DNA from: Gentiana macrophylla
Lineage: Eukaryota > Streptophyta > Magnoliopsida > Gentianales > Gentianaceae
Assembly (NCBI GenBank): GCA_026214975.1
Contig: CM047806.1
Span: 46,551,447-46,615,446, forward strand
Length of the DNA stretch: 64,000 nt
Reading direction: 5' to 3'
A program made the translations under genes and the position numbers. How positions within the stretch are numbered: the first letter of the stretch is position 1; each line of letters begins with the position of its first letter. The notes beneath the pieces were generated by a model that searched no databases, was not told the origin of the DNA, and worked only from the letters and a program-made list of their open reading frames with translations. Below are positions 23,104-35,400 of the stretch, one piece after another.

Positions 23104-24648
23104 CAATGTTTACCTATTTTTTATCTCAAATGGAGCCTAAAGTTGTTGAAGAAGCAATATCTGATCCAGATTGGATAATTGCTAAGCAAGAAGAATTAAA
23201 TGAGTTTGAAAGAAATCAAGATTGGACACTAGTGGAGAGGCCTAGTCATTCAAATATAATTGGAACAACATGGGTATACAGAAATAAATTGGATGAATCT
23301 GGTACCATTGTTAGGAACAAGGCCAGACTAGTGGCAAAAGGCTATTCTCAAGCAGTATGAATAGATTTTGATGAGACATATGCCCCAGTTGCAAGATTGG
23401 AAGCTATTAGATTATTCTTGGAATATGTCATGCATATTTTAAAGTATACCAGATGGATGTCAAAAGTGCATTTTTGAATGGCATCTGGAGGAAGAGGTTT
23501 ATGTTCAGCAACCTCCTGGTATTAAAGTTAAATATCAAGAAGATAAAGTGTATAGACTCAATAAGGCACTTAATGGTTTTAAACAAGCACCAAGAGCATG
23601 GTATGAAACCCTTTCTCAATTCTTGGTGAACAATGGTTTTACCAAAGGTACCATTGATAAGACTCTTTTCAGAATCAAAGAATGGGACAGCACCCTGCTG
23701 GTACAGATTTATGTAGATGACATAATATTTGGTTCTGAAAATGAATTGCTGTGTGAAAATTTTGCTAATCTCATGAAAAGCAAGTTCCAAATGAGTATGA
23801 TGGGAGAAATGAACTACTTTTTAGGATTACAAGTCAAACAGATGAAAGATGGAATCTTCATTCATCAATCTAAATATACTAAGGAGCTGCTAAAGAAGTT
23901 TGGTATGGAAAACAAAGACCAAAGTATCAACTCCTATGAGTACAGACATCGATCGAATGAAGATAAAGAAGGCAAAGATGTTGATCGACCTTATACGTAA
24001 GGATGATAGGCGTCTGTCAGACCTCACTACCAAAGAGACTGATATATCCTTTGTCAGTAGTGTTTGTGCAAGATTTCAATCTAAACCTAAGGAAAGTCAC
24101 TTAGCTACAGTCAAGAGGATTCTCAAGTATCTAAAAGAGACTTTGGGAGTAGGGATATGGTATTCAAAAGATGGAAGTTTCAAGGTTATATCCTACTCGG
24201 ATTCTGATTATGCTGGATGCAAGATTGATAGAAAAAGCACCACAGGAACTTGTCAGTTGATGGGAAATAGACTTGTTTCCTGGTTTAGCAAGAAATGAAT
24301 TCAATATCCACTTCCACCTGTTTGAATACATTGTTCTTTGGAAGTTGTCAGCACAAATACTATGGTTGAGACAAAGAATTAAGGGATTATGGGATTGAAG
24401 AAAAGGAAATTCCAATAATGTGTGACAACACAAGTGCAATTGCTATCACGAGAAAATCATGTTTTGCACTCTAGAACCAAACACATTGATGTGAGACATC
24501 ATTTTATAGGAGATCATGTGGAAAAGAAAGATGTGGTGGTTCTTTACATCCCTACTGAAGATCAACTTGCTAACATATTTACAAAACCATTGGATAGTGA
24601 AAGATTTGCTAAGTTAAAAACTGAACTTGGCATCATAAAAGTTGACTA
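23104..24648 (+). pseudogene. SIRE element A pol, second half (RT and RNase H)
   Basis: This is the continuation of the frame broken at 7392. It has the linker FLSQMEPKVVEEAI, then reverse transcriptase with [19 protein letters not shown] (a stop where B has AEG), the YVDDIIFGS active site near 23710, and YFLGLQVKQMKDG. RNase H follows, with SYSDSDYAGCKIDRKSTTGT near 24190-24245, and the C-terminal part (HSRTKHIDVRHHF, DQLANIFTKPLD) at 24422-24648. At least one stop near 23360 and frameshifts near 23420, 23490, 24000, 24295 and 24450 inactivate it. The terminal lysine/aspartate end of pol is at about 24648. Confidence 0.9.
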
Positions 24649-24680
24649 ACATGTTAATGGTCAGCAAAGTACTGGAATTC

Positions 24681-24856
24681 ACCAAGGGGATTAGTCTTTG
24701 CCCTGCTCGGTCCGCTCACTTGGCAGATTAGTCATTGGTATCAACATTTCCATGTACTTAAATAGTTTGGACAATTGAGCAAATGAGGTTGCCAAGGGGA
24801 TTGGTCTTTAAACTGTTGGGTGAGCTCACTTGACAGATCAGTCATTGGTTTTAAAC
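24681..24856 (+). repeat. Two-unit tandem repeat in the pol-ORF3 spacer of A
   Basis: Two degenerate blocks of about 65 bp with start points exactly 110 bp apart (24681 and 24791). Each has CCAAGGGGATT, GCTCACTTG and CAGAT-AGTCATTGGT. The same pair is present in element B. Confidence 0.88.
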
Positions 24857-25358
24857 TTCATCTTGTATTATCAGTTGGACAAAACTAGACTATATGAAGA
24901 TCATCAGAGTATTCCTGTCAGCAGGCTGCTGAGCCATCATTTGTTCAGTAGAGTAAAATCGCAGTAACCCTGCTGAATCTCAACTCTCCTGAAGACCAAG
25001 TCTCATTTGAATTATACGTTATGAAGACAAATAAACTTTAATGAAAGTCAACAATAAACGGATATTATTCTTATCCATTATAATCATGCGTTACAATATC
25101 CAACGGTTACAACTCTTAATAAGACAAGTTAGTGGGACACGTGGCAACATAACATTTTTCCCAGGATTAATCGTGGTTAAATGCTACAAGATTTAGTACA
25201 AGACTTGCCTGACAGTTATCAACCACTACCTTTCCTTATATATACGTATATACACACGTAAGATACATACGATTCCTCATATCGATTTTCTCTCGAAATA
25301 TACAAGTGTGAACACAGATTTGCAAAGTTTTCTTCTTCATCTTTTTCAAATTTATACA

Positions 25359-26123
25359 ATGGCGGACAAATGAGATGTTCATATTGGTATAAGCCAAAGT
25401 GTTAGAGGGTTTTGTTGTTGATGCTAACAAGTCCGAGTTAGCCATCAACATTTGAAGAAGAATCAGAAGATGTGAAGGACTCGGAAGTCGTCCCTAAATC
25501 TAAGATTGGAAAGTATTTCATACACAAATTTTGTTAACTTCGGAAGAATATGGTGATAACAGATGATGAGAGAGGCATTCACTACAATCGCAATGCCAAA
25601 AGCAGATTGAAATCACATCAAATCTACCGAGAGAGTGTTTGGATTTGGACTGCAATGGTGCTCCTACAAATCCGGAGTTGATGGAGTTATCAAGATTGGA
25701 ATTTGTTGAATCAATAAAGACAAACAAGTCTGTACCAACAGTCTTGAGTATCAATGTTAAGAATATTAGATTGGAATACAACCTGCTGAGCAAGATTATT
25801 GCCAAAAATATTATGGGATTTAGTGGAAGTCTTGATACACTATCTGGATCAAAGATAGACCTGCTGATAATCATTTGTAGAAGCCTGAAGTTTGATTGGG
25901 CCGGATTCTTTGTTCAATACATGAAGAAAGTTGTGTCAGAAGACAGAGATGGAACAAGGAAGTCTAAGACAAAGCCATTGGGTTTGATGATCCAGGCCCT
26001 GCTGAATCACTTGCTGATTGCTGATGTTGTACCTGCAAAAATCAACAAGTCATGATACAAGCCAGACATCAATTATCCTATCCCTATTTTGGATGATGTG
26101 GAAGAAGATGATGAGGAGGTGAT
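25359..26123 (+). pseudogene. SIRE element A ORF3, N-terminal remnant
   Basis: It starts at ATG 25359 (MADK, then an immediate stop) and matches the N-terminal third of the B ORF3. The segment DVHIGISQSVRG corresponds to EVHIGTSQSVRG in B. The open frame 25639-26055 matches B pieces at 12423-12910, including YNLLSKIIAKNIMGFSGSLD and DGTRKSKTKPLGLMIQALLN. Homology ends in the acidic stretch at about 26123. It is a fragment of a non-pol retroelement ORF of unknown function. Confidence 0.8.
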
Positions 26124-26602
26124 GACAGTCAAATTATACCCGTAAAAGTCATCAACGTTTTCCTTAAATCGAGCTTAAAACTATATATTTTATATTAAAT
26201 CATATGTTTAAATTGATTATTTAATGTTATGTGATTTATAGAATATAATTTGGTATTTATCTGTTTTTATTATTTAAATATTATTTATTGTGCGATAAAT
26301 ATTGATTTTATAGATTGCGATGAATCGGAGGATAACTACCATCGGAGGAAGTAAATCTCAAGAGAAATCAAGGCAGAATCGGACTACATTAAAGTTAAAT
26401 ACCGAAGCAGCACAAAAAGTGGAGTAAGGAACAAGAAAATCCAGCGAGCCAATCAGAGGCAGACAGACTCGCTGGCAGCTCGCTGGAAAAATCTCGAGGA
26501 TCGGCTGGGAGTTATCTCTACACGTTTTAGGGTTTTCAAACATATCTTTAAGTCAGCCTAAGTCTCTATATAAAGGAGCAACCACGACATTGGTTCTATT
26601 TT
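26124..26602 (+). repeat. LTR-like sequence, probably gypsy, partial
   Basis: It begins TGACAGTCAAATTATACCC, directly where element A ORF3 stops. It has an AT-rich first part and a TATA-like box (CTCTATATAAAGG, near 26566), as in a plant gypsy LTR. It may continue beyond the small transposon at 26603-26833 up to about 26950. No second end or target duplication was found, so its limits and class are uncertain. Confidence 0.45.
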
Positions 26603-26833
26603 CAGTGAAGGATCCACGTGACCCCACTCAACTTTATAAAAATAAAAAATAAAAATCTGAAACGACGTTGTTTTGGTTTAAAAAAAAATCAATTTTTGAC
26701 CTAATTACCCGCCCAACCCGGTTTCGATCCGGAAATTTTGACCTAATTACCCGCCCAACCTGAAATTTTTTCAAGGTTACTACGCTTTTGTGACAGGTGA
26801 CCCCACTAAACTTTTTCCCTAGATTCGGCACTG
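26603..26833. mobile_element. MITE-like element of the CAGTGGCGGATC family
   Basis: It begins CAGTGAAGGATCCA and ends TAGATTCGGCACTG, inverted repeats with several mismatches. Both ends match the termini of the better preserved element at 41887-42040. The interior has two copies each of GTGACCCCACT-AACTTT and CCTAATTACCCGCCCAACC. The 8-bp flanks do not match, so the insertion is old or one end is wrong. Confidence 0.55.
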
Positions 26834-27306
26834 CCAAAAGCCTTTATATATTATGGTTTCTTTCTCCCATTGTATTCTGCATGTTTCAGTTCTCTCATAG
26901 TGCAATTAGGGGTTTGTGAAATTGTTACTGCACTATACAGTCAAATGCGATAGTTTAATGTCATTTGAGCAACACAATTTCAATAAAAATAAAAATAAAA
27001 AAAATTGTCAGATTTAGATTTATATACGTAGTAATTTCACAAATGTGAAGTTAATACCAGGAACAACCTTTTTAGTTGCATGTACGTGGTGCTTAGAATA
27101 ATGTATTCTACTGGTATTTCCCTCTCTTCAGTGTTGAGTAAAAGCTTATATATACAACACATGTTAATCTTTCTCAGACTGGCCGGTGAGATATGTATAA
27201 AAAAAATAAAAAAAACAATTGGGTGTTTTTGTATGTAGATTTATTTCCCTTTTTTTAAAGGATAGGAGTAATATATATTTTTTGTGTGATTATGTATAAG
27301 GAAGGT

Positions 27307-27338
<32 letters not shown>

Positions 27339-28900
27339 CAAGGAAAATAAGGAAGGTGTTTTTATGTGGAAAAGTCACTTCTTTTTTTTATTTTTATCTT
27401 GAAGGGTTAGGTGGCTTATAAAGGCTAATGTTTTTTTTTTTTTTTTTTTTCATCAGGTGCACAAGATGTTGATATTTAATCCATACTGTTATACAGAAAA
27501 GCGAATGGATGTTAATTTCTTGGGTTTCGTTTTAACAGTTTTAGTATGTTATTTTTTTTATGAGCTATTTGTTTATTTGTATTTGACAATTTTTTAAAAT
27601 TTTTATGACAAGTTTAAAGAGTTCTACATATGTACCTCCGTTACAAAATGTCCATTTAGTGCACTACCAGCAGAGGCCTCAAATTTTATCCCTAAAATAA
27701 TATATATCCCTATTTTACAACATCTCAATTCAAAAACCTCCACAACAGCATCCTTATTCTTATCCCTATAACATTTCAAATAATATTAAATATTACATAT
27801 TCTACCTCACAACACTATTTATACACATTAAATATTTATTATTTCACTCCAGCAGCATCCCTATCCCTATAATTTTTAACAATTAAATATGTTTAGGGAA
27901 TGAATAAATGATCCCACAAATAAGGATGCTGACTGCTCATATCCCTAAAAATAAATAGTGATAGTGACTCATTGCAGGAGTTTATTTGAGGCAAAACTCT
28001 ATTTTTTATCTTCATTTTAGGGATAGTGACAATCAGATAGCGCTTCACACGAGTCTTTAGACTTTTCACATATGTCTGGTACTACAACCTTTTCAAAATA
28101 TAGGTTCCTTTACACTTTTCACACCGTTTATGAAAATTGATTACAACCTTCTTAAAATATTAATTCAATTTACACTTTTCACACAGTTTAAAAAAGTTGA
28201 TTATGTAACATTCATTTTCATGATAACGTCTAAAGTAACCTTTGACAGCTATTAATACAATAGTTGTAAAATACTGAAAAATGAGTGAATATATAAAATT
28301 AATGAGGGGCAAAAGAAAAATGTAATAAATTCATCATTGATATCTTATATATATTTATATATTATGACAGAACTAAAAAAATAAATTGTCTTGCAATTTG
28401 GGACAGAGGTAGGTAGTATCAAGTAAGCTCAGTGTATAAAACACTTGGCCGTTTAATACAACGAAAACAAAGATTGATTGAAAGAGCATGTCATCAGAAG
28501 CATACGTCCATAAATAAAAGGAAAAAGAAAATTTAAAAGCTTCATCATATTTGTTACAAATGACCAAAGTCGCATAAAACAACCACAGCAGAACAGAGCA
28601 GAATACAAAAGAAACAGACAACACCACCTCAGCAAGTTTCAAAATGGCCAAAACAGTAACGCCCCACGATTTTTTTTTGGGGTAGTCGATCCTTCTCCAT
28701 TGCTTCAACAAGGCTATTTGACAATAACAATCCAAGAAATTCCCTGCATCACAGGACATAAAGAAGACACAAAATTTTACTTCTGTGGCTGAATTTAAGA
28801 GAATTTCAACAAAAGCATACAATTTCATGAATATGGAAACGTCTACCTGAAGATCACGTGTTCTTCTTCCAGTCCTCGGTAATTTCAATCATACATGTCA
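26834..28900. other. AT-rich non-coding stretch with homopolymer tracts
   Basis: No supported gene. It has long T runs at about 27310-27338 and 27430-27450. Around 27640-27660 and 28080-28330 the text resembles degraded Stowaway-type MITE ends (CCTCCGTTACAAAATG). A block at 27650-28030 with repeated CAGCAGCATCC and TATCCCTA wording looks like another small repeat. A hydrophobic minus-strand frame at 28373-28888 lies downstream of the NAC gene and is discussed in the findings. Confidence 0.5.
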
Positions 28901-29118
28901 CATGACCTTTGCTAACTCCTTCAATAAGTATCCCAAAATCTTTTAAGCAAATGGTTAGAAACTTGTTGGATGATTTCATCAGACATGGCATCTCATTTGA
29001 GATGGCCCTTTTTTTTTTTTTTGACAAACATTTGAGATGGTCTTACACAACCTTGAATTTGGTTGACGAAAAAAAAAATTTGCAGTTGGTTAAATTCTGT
29101 TTGCTGCCTCTTTAATAA

Positions 29119-31701
29119 TTAATCATTTTCTGGAAGAGGACGTAGAAGGTCATCCAACTCTATAAAATCATCCTCCCAATTGGTTAAATTCTCCTACACA
29201 AACAAAGAATCCATAAGAATCAAACCGTATTCTCATTAAAATCTGTAGATAAAATGAGGAAGGGTGCAAGAACTTAAAAGTGAAACGATAAATCTGACTA
29301 TAACATGAAGTTTAAGTTGCCAAATTTACTCATAGCCACAAAGGAGATTCAAAGGGACCAATAAGGGAAGCACAAAAGAAGTGATTTGCAAATATAAATG
29401 AATGAATAAAATCTGCTAAGCAAATTAGCACTTCCCAAAGGAGATAACTAACAAATAAAGTATGTAATCTGTTGAAACTTAGTAAAAAAATACCTGATTA
29501 AGAACTGGCTCAAGGGAGGTTTGAGGATCCAATGCCCCGTTCTGTCTCTTTATGTCATTGTCTTCAGATTTGTTGTCATGTACTGTAGTCACAACAACAG
29601 TTGATGCATCTTGTGTATCACAATGAACGCCAAAAGGACGAATTGATGTTATAATTTCCACGCCACATGAATTTATTACATGCTCCGATAAGTTAGTAGA
29701 ACGTTTACATTTAAAGAACACTCTGCAGAGTACGAAAGACATCTGCATTTTTTGCAGATAAATGAAAGTTGTAGTCACACCAGATTAAATTCAATCAAAA
29801 ACCTTTTCAAAACACACAAAAACCAAAAAAACCAATCAAAGACAGGCGTAGGCAATCTAAAAGTTTTGATGCCATCTAGAATCATTACAAAAAGAAACAA
29901 TGTCAAGTACATAAACACCACACTCCACCGCAACCCCATCCATAAAAGATAACCAACAACCAGTAAGTTACAATGTCCATCCTTAACTATATAACACATG
30001 TTCTCCCCGACAAAGAAAAGAAAAAGGAAATGAAATACCAAGCATCCAGTTCAAAGGATTGGCAAGTGTTAAACAAAATGCTACTTTGTTTAGAGGGGGA
30101 AAATAAAAAACGAAATGCAGATTCAAAAACTACCCTGGAGGAAGTCAATATTTTACAAGGTTTTGGACAACCCTCACTCCACCATTCCACACCATCTGAA
30201 TAAAGGAAGCTTATTTGTCCGAATAAAGTAATTACTTTTTTTATGTGAGGGTAGGGATGAGAGATAGTCGTGGTAGCTAGGTGTGTAGGGTGGCGGTGAT
30301 TGTCAAATTTCTATTACATTTCATGCCATCTATTTTCAGAAATTTGATGGATACGAACTTTTCCCATTACGTTTAAATGAAATTGCATTATACCTCACTA
30401 CATAAGAGTCATACTCAAACGGTGTAATCAAATGAAAGGTCATTACATTACATTGTATTACTTCGAAACAGAACAACCGCTAAAGTACGTAATATCAGTA
30501 TTTCTACAAATTTATCCATGCAATGCTATGACAAAAGGGACTACATATGGCAGTCTCAAATCTGACAGTTGTTTGATTATAACGTTCTAGACCCCGTATA
30601 GAAAATATGCTTCATGCATAGTATACCATTTAAGGATGATAAGCCAGTGTAAAATCCCCCAATTAACTTGTTCCCTGCTGCAACCGGGAGAGAAGGGAGA
30701 CAGTCATTGGACACAAACATCAGCACTCCAAACAAAAACATAATTAAGGTTCCAAACATGCGTTGATACGCAAAATCATTTCCCTTGATTGAAAAATGTG
30801 AATCAAAACCCGGGAAGCAAATGAAACAGTTTTGAAGGAGAATGTACAACTTCTCAAGTTTGAATCTCTCATCTTTCCATGCTAAATCCTTTTCAGACAT
30901 CTTAAGGCATAAAAGAATGAGAAAAGAAACGCATATGTGTTGCCACCCACATTTTTATGCAGGGAAAAGAGTTCAGAGCTCGTCCTGACAAGAATCAAGG
31001 CTGTTAAGGAAACAATTAGTTACAACTTAAAATCTATTCTTTTATTTTAATCGATTTACAAATTACAAGGTGAACTCGCCTAAATTCACACAATTTGTTT
31101 CAGGTAGGATATGAATTAGCCGGACTCAATCGAGATTTTGAAACATGCTGAATTATTCTTTTGATTCAAGAATCTATAATAACGTGGAATCTGCACACAC
31201 AAAAAGGAAAGGGAAAAAAAAAATGAGATTCTAAAAAATTCTTACCACATGATGATCGACGAGAGCATATTCATACATGACCCACGGAGTCCTGACAGCA
31301 ATTAACTGAGAAGATCCCGAATAAAACACAAAACAATTGCGCTTTCCAACCACACCTTTCCCTTCACCCCAATTCACCACATTCTTAGTTCCACCTTTCT
31401 TTTTCCAATAACCACTTCCAGCCGCCCTCCTCCGCCCTCCTCTATCTCTCAAAACCACGTAAAAATACCAGTGTCGTCGTTGACCTTCCTTACCGAACCG
31501 GAAGCAGGCGGATTCGGGTAGGCTGAACGGGTCCAAATTGTGCAAGTCAATCTCTTTAATTACGTCAGCGCCGTAGACATGAGTGCCGCCGATCTTGGAA
31601 GTGAGATAGTAGCAAATGAGTTGTTGTTCGGAAGGGTAGAAGAGAGAACCTGGGAGACGAGAAAAGGACGCCGGATCATGAAGGTTTAGGGTGTCCCCCA
31701 T
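29119..31701 (-). CDS. NAC-domain transcription factor, three exons
   Basis: A predicted plant-specific DNA-binding regulator, 259 residues, nuclear by family. Exons on the minus strand are 31246-31701 (152 codons), 29494-29742 (83 codons) and 29119-29193 (24 codons plus stop). All junctions are phase 0 with GT-AG ends (introns 1,503 and 300 bp). NAC subdomains are visible: A at residues 15-39 (FYPSEQQLICYYL, a divergent form of the usual FHPTDEEL), B at 47-63, C at 77-106 (WYFYV, GSGYWKKKGGTK), D at 118-147 (VGKRNCFVFYSG, WVMYEYAL) and E opening exon 2 (SFVLCRVFFK). The acidic end (ELDDLL) in exon 3 suits an activation tail. The usual first intron inside the NAC domain is absent. The start at 31701 is the first ATG before the domain. 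Expression is unproven and the subgroup is not identified. Confidence 0.85.
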
Positions 31702-31768
31702 TCCTTCGGGGGTTTAAGAAAGATTTTTGGTCGCATAAGGAGTTATGGTCAGTGGGGGGAGAGCAAGG

Positions 31769-31775
31769 TTTTATA
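31769..31775 (-). promoter_or_regulatory. Possible TATA box of the NAC gene
   Basis: TATAAAA on the minus strand, about 70 bp upstream of the start codon at 31701. This is a plausible core promoter with a short 5' UTR. Confidence 0.5.
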
Positions 31776-31828
31776 AGAAATTAAAATTGAGAGGCGTCTC
31801 CGAGAAGTTGAATGCGGTTTATATGTTA

Positions 31829-31915
31829 GGTTGTCCTCAAAATATAAGTCATCTTGAAAGTTTTTAGACAAATTAAAAAAGTAGTTGAATTTGGTAAATT
31901 TATTTTTAATCATTT
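31829..31915. repeat. Stowaway-type MITE remnant
   Basis: The text CCTCAAAATATAAGTCATC followed by GAAAGTTTTTAGACAAATT has the wording of the subterminal region of Tc1/mariner-type Stowaway elements. No second inverted end was located. It lies just upstream of the NAC promoter. Confidence 0.4.
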
Positions 31916-31942
31916 TTTTGTGGATTTAGAGGTTTGGGCTAT

Positions 31943-32268
31943 TGTTAGGATCAAACGTTTATTGTTCTATTAAAATATAATTGGTGAAAGAGATTACCCA
32001 CACTTGAGATGGCGGGTCGAACCCCAATTATATTGTTAATTGTGTAAGTGTTGAGAGAGATTGCTACACTTGAGGGGCGTGTTGAACACCAATTATATTT
32101 TGCAAATGTTGGGAGATTGTAGATAAAAAAGAATTGTTTTTCATATCCATCATTCATCGTTACATCCAATATTTATACATTCAAACTAGAAGCCCTACTT
32201 TACACATAATGTCAGAAATGCCCCTAACATACAAATAATAGCAATAACACTATAATTTATGTAATACC
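31943..32268 (-). repeat. 3' LTR of copia element D
   Basis: About 326 bp, ending at the plus-strand run CCCCCC, which is the polypurine tract. It carries internal short repeats of CCAATTATATT and a TATA-like ATAAATATT. The outer end is matched at 35965 onwards. Confidence 0.65.
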
Positions 32269-32413
32269 CCCCTCAAGTTGGAGCGTGAAGATCATGAACG
32301 CTCAACTTGCGTAACAAAAATTCATATTGTTGTTTCCCCAAAAGCTTTCGTGAAGATATCTGCCAACTGAACTCGTGTAGGCACATAATTCGGTGCAATA
32401 AGCCCCTCGGTAA

Positions 32414-35400
32414 TCACATCATGGACAAAGTGACAATCCGAATATGCTTCGTTCTCTCATGGAACACCGGATTTTGCGCAATATATAGAGCGGATTGACT
32501 ATCACAATGAAGAAGGATACCGGTCGGGATTTTTACCCCTAAATCACCAAGAAGTTGCCGAAGCCACTTTAGCTCACAGGTAATGGCAGCCAAAAAGCGG
32601 TACTCCGCTTCGGCGGAGGACCGAGACACTGTCTGCTGTTTCTTAGTCTTCCACGAGATCGGTGAAGTTCCAAGCAACACGAACCAACTACTCAAGGACC
32701 GACGAGTAACCGGGCAACTCACCCAATCCGAATCACACCATCCTTCCAGAGACAAAGGACTATCTGCACGTAAGAGAATACCATGTTCTGGATTTTTGTT
32801 CAAGTACCAAACTACCCACAATGCAGCTTCCCAATGTTCAACATGTGGATCCTGCATAAACTGAGACAATATATGTACCGTGTACGCCAAATCGGGACGC
32901 GTAACTGCAAGGTAAATAGGTCTTCCAACTAAACGCATGTATTTTCCAGGATCATCCAACATGTCACCTTCTACAATCTTCAAACGGTGATTCTGTTCCA
33001 TCGAAAACTCGGTAGGTCTCGCCCCTAATAACCCTGTTTCTTCCATAATGTCTAACGCATACTTCCGTTGGGACACGTATATACCCTGTGAGCTGCGAGC
33101 GACTTCCAATCCAAGAAAATATTTCAAACGGCCCAAGTCTTTCATTTTAAAACAGCTTTCCAAATAGTTTTTGAAGACCTACAAAGCTTTTGAATCGTTC
33201 CCAGCAAGTATCATATCATCAACATGAACTAGAACTTGGAGCCGTACATCACCTCAAACAAGGATAAATAACGAGTAGTCCGAGTATGACGGAACCCATA
33301 CTCCTTTAAAACACACACCAGCTTGGCAAACCGGCAATGCGGTGCCTGTTTCAACCCATGGAAGGACTTCCTCATGCGACATACTAAGTTTGATCGGTTT
33401 TGGTCGAATCCCGGAGGTATCTTCATATAAATTTCTTCATCAATATCACCGTGCAAAAATGCATTGTGCACATCAATCTGATGGATCACCCATTTCTTAA
33501 CTGCTGTAATTGCAAGAAAAGCTCGAACCGTTACCATCTTTTCTACCGGTGTGAAGGTATCGTTATAGTCTATCCCTTCCACCTGGTGGTTTCCAAATGC
33601 GACCAACCTTGCTTTTATCGTTGAAGATTGCCCACCATCATATTTTTCGTGTAGACTCATTTTCTCCCAAGGGCCTTCTTTCCGTGAGGCAATTCTCAGA
33701 ATACCCATGTGCTTTGTTCCTCCAAGGCACGATTTCTTCCGCCATAGCTTTCCTTCATCCTCATATTTGACTACCTTTTTAAAAAGGTCGGGGTGGATTT
33801 CCTGCCATCACATTTGCTAGGTATCTCATGTGGGCGTCAGAAAAATGAGATTAATTCACAAAATGCATAAGAGGATATAAACTACCTGAGGAGGTCGATG
33901 GACTGGAGGAGTGTGCCGAAGATCTTTTCTTATCCACTGCCGTATGTGTCACGAACTCTCGATATCTAGAATTATGAACTTTTATACGTTTCCCTCTCCC
34001 CAAATATACTGTGTCTCCAGACAACTGCTCACTCATAACCACCCCATCTGTAGGTAATCCATCAACTCCCTCACTAGTTGCCGCCACCCCATGCACCAAT
34101 GTCTACGTCATCCCCACTAGGTGGAGGCGGCTCCACAATCGGATCATCAGCATCCGCATAAAAACCATCATCTTCCGAAAATTTCACATCCTTAGACACA
34201 AAGATTTCTTCCGTTTCCAAATCAAAGAGGGTTCATCCCTTCTTAGCAAATGGATACCCCAAAAACACGCACTTCCGACTCCGGCTCTCAAATTTATCTC
34301 CTTTATGGCGTAGATTGTGAGCATAACACAGACATCCAAAAACTCGCATGACATCAAGATTCAGTGGTTTACCAAACAAACGTTCATAGGGTGTCTTATA
34401 ACTCAGTACGCTTGATGGGGTCCGATTAATTAAATAACAAGCGGTCATGACACACTCTCCCCAAAATTTGAGCGGAAAGTGTCCCTCAAAACGCAAATCC
34501 CTATCCACATTCCAAATATTTTGGTGTTTTCTCTCAACCCAACTTTTTTTGTTGAGGGGTTCCCACACACGAGATTTCAAAAATTATTTCATATTTTTCA
34601 AATCGAGGGAGCAAGCGTTTAAACTTAGTTCCATTATCACTCCAAACACGCACAATTTTCACATTAAACTGACGATCAATTAAATCCATACAATTCAGAA
34701 AACCAGATTCGACTTCCCATTTATTATAAACCAAATACACCCACACCGATCTAGAATAATCATTAACAATCGTAAGAAAGTACGATGCACCGCACGTAGA
34801 TCTAGTTCCATACGGCCCCCACAAGTCACAATGAACCAACTCAAAAATTTTACTAGCTCTACTATCACTATTTGGAGAACTTTCCCTAGGTTGTTTTGCC
34901 CTGAAATAGACATCACACCCATCTTTATTCAATTTACTAGACTCACTTACATTGGGAAGTTGTTTAAGCCCTTTTTCTGAAGGATTCCCTAATAGCTTGT
35001 GCCACAGTTCCATAGAATTCTTCCCATCAATCACCATAACCATCACGTTGGGAACCCCCCGGAAAAAAAAGTCCATCTTCGCGTTCACCCACTCCAATCA
35101 ACCTCCTCGTCGCTCAGTCCTGCAATACACACAAAGTGGAGGTGAAATGAGCCTGACAATTTAAGTCATCCAATAATTGAGTCACGGACAAAAGATTGCA
35201 TGCCTACTTAGGCACATAAAGAACATTTTTAAGTTTCAATCCTCCCTGCACTATGACATTTCCCTCATGAGTGGCCTGTGAAGTTCGACCATCTGAAATC
35301 CCAACCGGACACTTCTCAATTACCCGTACATCCGTGAGATTATTCAATGTACCAGTCACGTGGTGGGTGGCCCCGTATCAATGATCCAAGAGTCCGCACC

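Larger units (their letters stand above)
1022..26123 (+). mobile_element. SIRE-type Ty1/copia retrotransposon A (interrupted, lacks 3' LTR)
   Basis: This is an old SIRE/Maximus-like copia element on the plus strand. In order it has a 5' LTR (1022-3469), a primer-binding site, gag with two CCHC knuckles, protease, integrase, then a break at 7392. After element B, the pol frame resumes at 23104 with reverse transcriptase and RNase H, a spacer, and the start of the env-like third ORF (from 25359). Recognisable ORF3 sequence stops at about 26123 and no 3' LTR is seen, so the element is truncated. Stops and frameshifts occur throughout. Joining 7392 to 23109 restores a normal copia linker, because the five bases CAATG are present on both sides of B as a target-site duplication. 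Confidence 0.9.

Noticed and set aside
29775..30900. Hydrophobic minus-strand frames between NAC exons
   Set aside because: They lie in the 1.5-kb NAC intron, and neither encodes a known domain or fits the exon phases.
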